Position numbers and translations under genes: made by a program. From NCBI GenBank assembly GCA_002412555.1, contig DHVH01000056.1, positions 1 through 15,568 on the forward strand: a DNA stretch of 15,568 bases, written 5' to 3'. The notes beneath the pieces are model-generated. The model was not told the DNA's origin. It searched no databases and saw nothing but the letters and a program-made list of their open reading frames with translations. Of the stretch, positions 15,420 through 15,568 are shown one piece after another. Origin of the DNA: Marinilabiliaceae bacterium UBA5213 (GTDB lineage Bacteria; Bacteroidota; Bacteroidia; Bacteroidales; Marinilabiliaceae). How positions within the stretch are numbered: position 1 is the first letter of the stretch; every line of letters begins with the position of its first letter.

Positions 15420-15568
15420 CAGTTTCAGGTTTAATCTTATTTTCAGAATCGTCCTGTTAACAGCAACGCTGTTTATTTTTGTGTTTTTACTGGCCAACAC
15501 ACAATTGGCCTTTACAATGGTACTTTTTGTTGCCCTGGCCATTGTCCAAATTATATTGCTAATAAAAC
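15409..15568 (+). CDS. membrane sensor kinase, N-terminal part (cut by window edge)
   Basis: ATG 15409 opens a frame that overlaps the regulator stop by 11 bp and runs off the window end after 53 codons (MAFNSFRFNLIFRIVLL...). It has a short basic N-terminus and two closely spaced hydrophobic segments, about residues 10-28 and 34-52, with almost no periplasmic loop between them. No kinase domain is in view. The identification as a histidine kinase rests on the overlap with an NtrC-type regulator and on resemblance to the N-termini of Bacteroidota sensor kinases paired with MacB-like systems. With so small an external loop it would probably sense the membrane, or a partner such as the ABC permease, rather than a soluble ligand. 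Confidence 0.7.
   Translation, partial: MAFNSFRFNLIFRIVLLTATLFIFVFLLANTQLAFTMVLFVALAIVQIILLIK

Noticed and set aside
1..15568. CRISPR array, insertion sequence or prophage
   Set aside because: I found no regularly spaced repeats, transposase, integrase or phage genes; the gene content is chromosomal housekeeping plus one regulated ABC module.

Overview
The window looks like a chromosomal segment of a Bacteroidota bacterium, probably of the Bacteroidales/Marinilabiliales type. This rests on a SecD-SecF fusion in one polypeptide, promoter boxes of the TAnnTTTG type upstream of several genes, few Shine-Dalgarno sequences, a DUF2400/TIGR02757 gene, and a MacB/FtsX-like ABC system beside an NtrC-type regulator and kinase. 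Base composition is moderate throughout and I see no clear foreign island. I did no database search, so product names come from recognised motifs.

Layout. Positions 1-32 hold the 5' end of a minus-strand tRNA (probably tRNA-Gly), with a good promoter upstream. mutS follows on the minus strand (331-2946). A 56-residue two-helix membrane protein (3193-3363, plus strand) forms its own small unit with promoter and terminator. From 7273 down to 3461 runs a minus-strand cluster: tatA, a Ca2+/Na+ antiporter, a 0.24 kb gap with a nested palindromic element, lolD, a DUF2400 gene and trmN6. The last three are tightly packed. secDF (7447-10482, minus) has its own -7 box and a strong terminator.

The right-hand third is one regulated module. 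An ABC permease (10579-13014) and its ATPase (13039-13722) are transcribed leftwards. An NtrC-type response regulator (14043-15419) and the start of a membrane sensor kinase (15409 to the window end) are transcribed rightwards. The intergenic region between them holds a candidate sigma-54 promoter pointing at the ABC genes, a 22-bp near-perfect palindrome about 150 bp upstream of its expected start, and several repeated half-sites. The simplest reading is that the two-component pair activates the ABC operon from that palindrome.

The most notable points are: (i) the ATPase of this module keeps Walker A and Walker B but has altered Q-loop, signature, D-loop and switch-His residues, and the second half of its permease is also degenerate; (ii) the promoter and enhancer architecture between the divergent units; (iii) the roughly 140-bp nested palindrome between the antiporter and lolD.
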